From Actinoalloteichus hoggarensis (GTDB taxonomy: Bacteria; Actinomycetota; Actinomycetes; Mycobacteriales; Pseudonocardiaceae): a stretch of 64,000 bases of DNA. Where the stretch lies: contig NZ_CP022521.1 of NCBI RefSeq assembly GCF_002234535.1, positions 3,410,001 through 3,474,000 of the forward strand, written 5' to 3'. The number at the start of each line of letters is the position of its first letter. Within the stretch, counting starts at the first letter, position 1. Shown piece by piece: positions 61,081-64,000 of the stretch. The position numbers and the translations under genes are program-made. The notes under the pieces are model-generated. The model did not search any database. It was not told where the DNA came from and saw nothing but the letters and a program-made list of their open reading frames with translations.

Positions 61081-64000
61081 TCACGACATGCCGAGCTGCT
61101 TGTCGATGAAGTCGAACATCTCGTCGTCACTGGCCGCGCCGATCCGATCGACCACCGAGTCGGCGGCCTCGTCGCCCGCGCGGTCGCCCGCGAGCTCGTC
61201 CAGTCTGGACAGCATCGCCTTCAGCCGGATGCTCACCGAGGCTCCCGCCGCGGCGTCGGCGCCGAGTGCCGAGATGGCCGCGTCGAGCCGGTCCAGCTCG
61301 GCGTCGACCGTGGAACCCGGCTGCTCCCCCGGCTCGACGAGCTGGTCTTGGAGGAACTCCGCCATGTCCGCCGCCGTCGGGTGGTCGAACAGCAGCGAAC
61401 CGGGCAGGCGCAGCTCGGTGGCGGCGGCCAGTCGGTTGCGGACGTCCAGCGCCATCAGCGAGTCGAACCCGTAGTCCTTGAACGCCCTGGTCGGATCGAC
61501 GTCCTCGGGGCCCGCGTGACCGAGCGTCCCCGCGACCTGCGCCCGGACGAGCTCCAGCAGCTCCAGCCGTCGCTGGGCGGGCAGCATGCCCGCCAGGCGA
61601 TCGCGGAGCCTGGTCGCGGCCCTGGTGGCGGCGGTCCGCCGAACCGTGCTCAGCAGTCCGCCGAGCACACCGGGGAGCGCGTCGCCCTGCGCGCGCAGAG
61701 CCACCCGGTCGAACCGCGCGGGCAGCGTGATCGTCTCCCCCGAGGCCAGTGCCGCGTCGAACAGTGCGAGGCCGGTCGCCGAGGACATGGCCATGACGCC
61801 GCCGCGCCCCAGCCGCGCCCGGTCCGCCTCGCCCAGGTCGCCGGTCAGTTCCCCGGTCTCGGCCCACAGCCCCCAGGCCATGGCGAGAGCGGGCAGCCCC
61901 TCGGCCCGACGGCGTAGCGCCAGCGCGTCCAGGTAGGCGTTGGCCGCCGCGTAGTTGCCCTGGCCCGGTGTGCCGAGGGTGCCCGCCAGCGAGGAGAACA
62001 GGACGAAGGCGGTGAGGTCGTGCTCTCTGGTGAGTTCGTCGAGATGGCGGGCGGCATCGGACTTCGGCCGGAGCACCCGGTCCACCGACTCCGCGGTCAG
62101 CGAGTTGATGACGCCGTCCTCGAGGACGCCCGCGAGGTGGACGACGCCGCGCAGCGGCCGCTCGGCGGGAATCCGGGCGAGCAGGGCGGCCAGTGCCTCC
62201 CGATCCGCGGCATCGCAGGCGACTGCCTCGGCGTGCGCGCCGAGGGCGGCGAGGTCGGCCAGCAGTTCCCCGGCACCGGGCGCCTGTGCGCCTCGGCGAC
62301 TGGTCAACACCAGGTGCCGCACCCCGTGGGTCTGGACGAGGTGTCGGGCGACGAGCCCGCCGAGCGCCCCGGTCCCGCCGGTCACCAGCACCGTCGACTC
62401 GGGATCGAAGGCGACGGCCGCCGCGTCGGACGGTTCGGGCAGCTCCACGACCCTGGGCACGAACGGCGCGCCGTCGCGGATCGCCACCTGGTCTTCGGCG
62501 GAGGCCGACAGGCCCGTGAGGATCTCGGCGAGCCGAGGGGCCGCCGCGTCGGCCTCGACGTCCACGAGGAGGAACCGGCCGGGGTTCTCCGACTGCGCGG
62601 TACGGAGCAGACCCCACACCGCGGCCGCCCCCGGGTCGGGCGACGTCCCGCCGCAGCCGACGGCGCCGGTGGTGAGCACCACCAGCCGGGCCGCGGCGAA
62701 CCGGTCGTCGGCCAGCCAGTCCTGGAGCAGCCGCAGCGCCGCGCCCACGGCGGTGCGCGGGTCACCGCCGCCGAGCAGGGCGATCACCACCTCCGGGTTT
62801 CCGATCACGTCGTCGAGAGCGGCGGCCGTGGGGACCGCCAGATCCGCCGCGACGGCGGGGACGTCGGCGCCCACCAGGGCCCACGGGCGGTCTCCGGCGA
62901 CGACCTCGGGCGCCGCGTCGAAGCCGATCGGCTGCCAGTCGAGGCCGAACAGCGGTATCCGGGTGCCGCCCCGTTCTCCGTCGAGTCGGCGTCGATCCAC
63001 CGGGGACAGTCGGATCGTCGTCGCGGAGAGCACGGGGCCGCCCTCGGAGTCGGCGGCGGTGAGCCGCACCCCGGCATCGCCGTCGAAGACGAGGTGCGCC
63101 CGCAGACGGGTGGCGCCTCGGGCGTGCAGCCGTACGCCGGCCCAGCCGGTGGGGACCAGCCCTCGACCGTCCTGATCGGCCAGCAGCAGCGCGGTGGTGA
63201 GCAGACCGGGGTGGAGGCCGAATCGCCCGGCGGCCGGCTCCTCGTCCGCCGGAAGGTCGATCTCGGCGAACAGCTCCCCGTCCCGCCGCCAGAGCGCCCG
63301 CACGGTGCCGAACCTCGATCCGAGTTCGGTGCCCGCGTCGGCGATCCGCTGGTGCTGCTCGTCGGGGTCGGCCTCGGTCGCCGAGGGCGGCCACGCGACC
63401 AGGCCGGGATCGCCGTCGGGCTCGGCGGTCGGGGTCGCGAGCAGTCCGTGCGCGTAGCGGGTCCAGCCGCCCGCCGTGCCGTCCGCGTCCCCGTGTTCGC
63501 GCACGTGGACGGTGAGGGGTCGCTGCCCGGAGTCGTCCGGTGCGGCGACGGCGACCTGGACCTGGAGGACCGCGTCGGCGGCCAGGGGCAGCGGCGACAG
63601 CACGTCGAGCCGGACGAGGTGATCGAAGCCGATCCGCTGCCCGGCCCGCAGGGCGAGTTCCGCGGGCAGTGCCTCCGGGACCACGACGACGCCGTCGACG
63701 GAGTGGTCGGCGAGCCACGGCTGATGCCGCGCGGACAACAGTCCGGTGAGCACGATGCCGTCGGCGTCGGCGAGGTCCACCTCGGCGCCGAGGACGGGGT
63801 GTTCGGCGTCGGCGAGACCGAGGGCACCGGGGGCGCCGCCTCGCGCCGACGATCGGGCGGGCTCCGGCCAGTAGCGGCTGTGCTGGAACGGGTAGGTGGG
63901 CAGGGTGATCCGGCGGTCCCGAGGGCCGGTGAACGCGGCGGTCCAGTCGATCGGGTGACCCTGTCGCCAGGCCTCGGCGAGGTTCGCGTAGAGCTGTCGC
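61081..64000 (-). CDS. Type I PKS, C-terminal part of a module (DH*-KR-ACP-docking), runs off right edge
   Basis: About 970 visible residues. From the right edge: the post-AT linker (LPTYPFQHSRYWPEP), a DH-like domain, KR (GTGALGG; LED in place of LDD, B-type; active Ser, Tyr and Asn in [20 protein letters not shown]), ACP (DYGFDSLMAL) and a C-terminal docking tail (VSIRLKAMLSRLDEL then MFDFIDKQLGMS). The DH keeps HSVDGVVVVP but has Thr-Thr where the catalytic Asp should be (HPGLLTTALLL) and lacks YGPxF, so it is probably inactive and the KR hydroxyl is kept. KS and AT of this module lie outside the window. The stop is TGA at 61081. Confidence 0.93.
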   Translation of the reverse strand, partial: RQLYANLAEAWRQGHPIDWTAAFTGPRDRRITLPTYPFQHSRYWPEPARSSARGGAPGALGLADAEHPVLGAEVDLADADGIVLTGLLSARHQPWLADHSVDGVVVVPEALPAELALRAGQRIGFDHLVRLDVLSPLPLAADAVLQVQVAVAAPDDSGQRPLTVHVREHGDADGTAGGWTRYAHGLLATPTAEPDGDPGLVAWPPSATEADPDEQHQRIADAGTELGSRFGTVRALWRRDGELFAEIDLPADEEPAAGRFGLHPGLLTTALLLADQDGRGLVPTGWAGVRLHARGATRLRAHLVFDGDAGVRLTAADSEGGPVLSATTIRLSPVDRRRLDGERGGTRIPLFGLDWQPIGFDAAPEVVAGDRPWALVGADVPAVAADLAVPTAAALDDVIGNPEVVIALLGGGDPRTAVGAALRLLQDWLADDRFAAARLVVLTTGAVGCGGTSPDPGAAAVWGLLRTAQSENPGRFLLVDVEADAAAPRLAEILTGLSASAEDQVAIRDGAPFVPRVVELPEPSDAAAVAFDPESTVLVTGGTGALGGLVARHLVQTHGVRHLVLTSRRGAQAPGAGELLADLAALGAHAEAVACDAADREALAALLARIPAERPLRGVVHLAGVLEDGVINSLTAESVDRVLRPKSDAARHLDELTREHDLTAFVLFSSLAGTLGTPGQGNYAAANAYLDALALRRRAEGLPALAMAWGLWAETGELTGDLGEADRARLGRGGVMAMSSATGLALFDAALASGETITLPARFDRVALRAQGDALPGVLGGLLSTVRRTAATRAATRLRDRLAGMLPAQRRLELLELVRAQVAGTLGHAGPEDVDPTRAFKDYGFDSLMALDVRNRLAAATELRLPGSLLFDHPTAADMAEFLQDQLVEPGEQPGSTVDAELDRLDAAISALGADAAAGASVSIRLKAMLSRLDELAGDRAGDEAADSVVDRIGAASDDEMFDFIDKQLGMS

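Overview
The window is very high-GC DNA with actinomycete-style codon use: almost every third position is G or C, GTG starts are common, and many genes overlap by 4 bp (ATGA or GTGA). It reads as part of a filamentous actinomycete chromosome (Streptomyces or Pseudonocardiales type; the genus cannot be settled from this sequence). All calls come from reading the sequence; no database search was run.

Left part (1-3000). A LmbU-type regulator runs off the left edge on the minus strand. After a gene-poor stretch come a TetR regulator and a divergent cytochrome P450.

Catabolic region (3248-19460, all minus strand). These genes make biological sense together. A GH127 enzyme carries the full Glu/Cys zinc site of beta-L-arabinofuranosidase HypBA1. 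It is followed by a five-gene peptide ABC importer, a DUF885 metallopeptidase, an amidohydrolase and a GntR regulator. Next come 4-hydroxyproline epimerase, a three-subunit flavin/2Fe-2S D-hydroxyproline dehydrogenase and a DapA-type deaminase. I read this as a locus for using hydroxyproline-rich, arabinosylated peptides such as plant extensins. Candidate operators lie upstream of the dehydrogenase genes and of the GH127 gene.

Middle (19460-26300). This stretch holds a probably broken small membrane-protein gene, two strong hairpins, an NAD-dependent formate dehydrogenase, and a chimeric frame joining the front of an RpiB-type isomerase to what looks like the tail of an MFS transporter. It also holds argG, with an apparent leaderless promoter overlapped by ArgR-box-like repeats, and a long intergenic stretch with three palindromic repeats at an exact 33 bp period.

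Polyketide region (26298-64000). A PAS-LuxR regulator of the PimM type faces, across a shared terminator, two macrolide-type glycosyltransferase genes and four modular type I PKS genes on the minus strand. Assembly runs from right to left. The order is: a partial PKS ending in (dead DH)-KR-ACP; a three-module PKS (KS-AT-KR-ACP three times); a one-module PKS (KS-AT-KR-ACP); and a two-module PKS (KS-AT-DH-ER-KR-ACP, then KS-AT-dead DH-KR-ACP-TE). All visible ATs are malonyl type (HAFH) except the last, which is methylmalonyl type (YASH). The predicted carboxyl end of the product is a 2-methyl-3-hydroxy, C5-methylene, 7,9,11,13,15-pentahydroxy chain, released by the thioesterase and probably glycosylated. 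The last PKS gene is interrupted by a 1-base deletion in its first AT, relative to a nearly identical copy 14 kb away. The PKS genes also hold in-frame hexanucleotide repeats and long near-identical tracts, both signs of recent recombination. Starter and early modules, and any deoxysugar genes, lie beyond the right edge.
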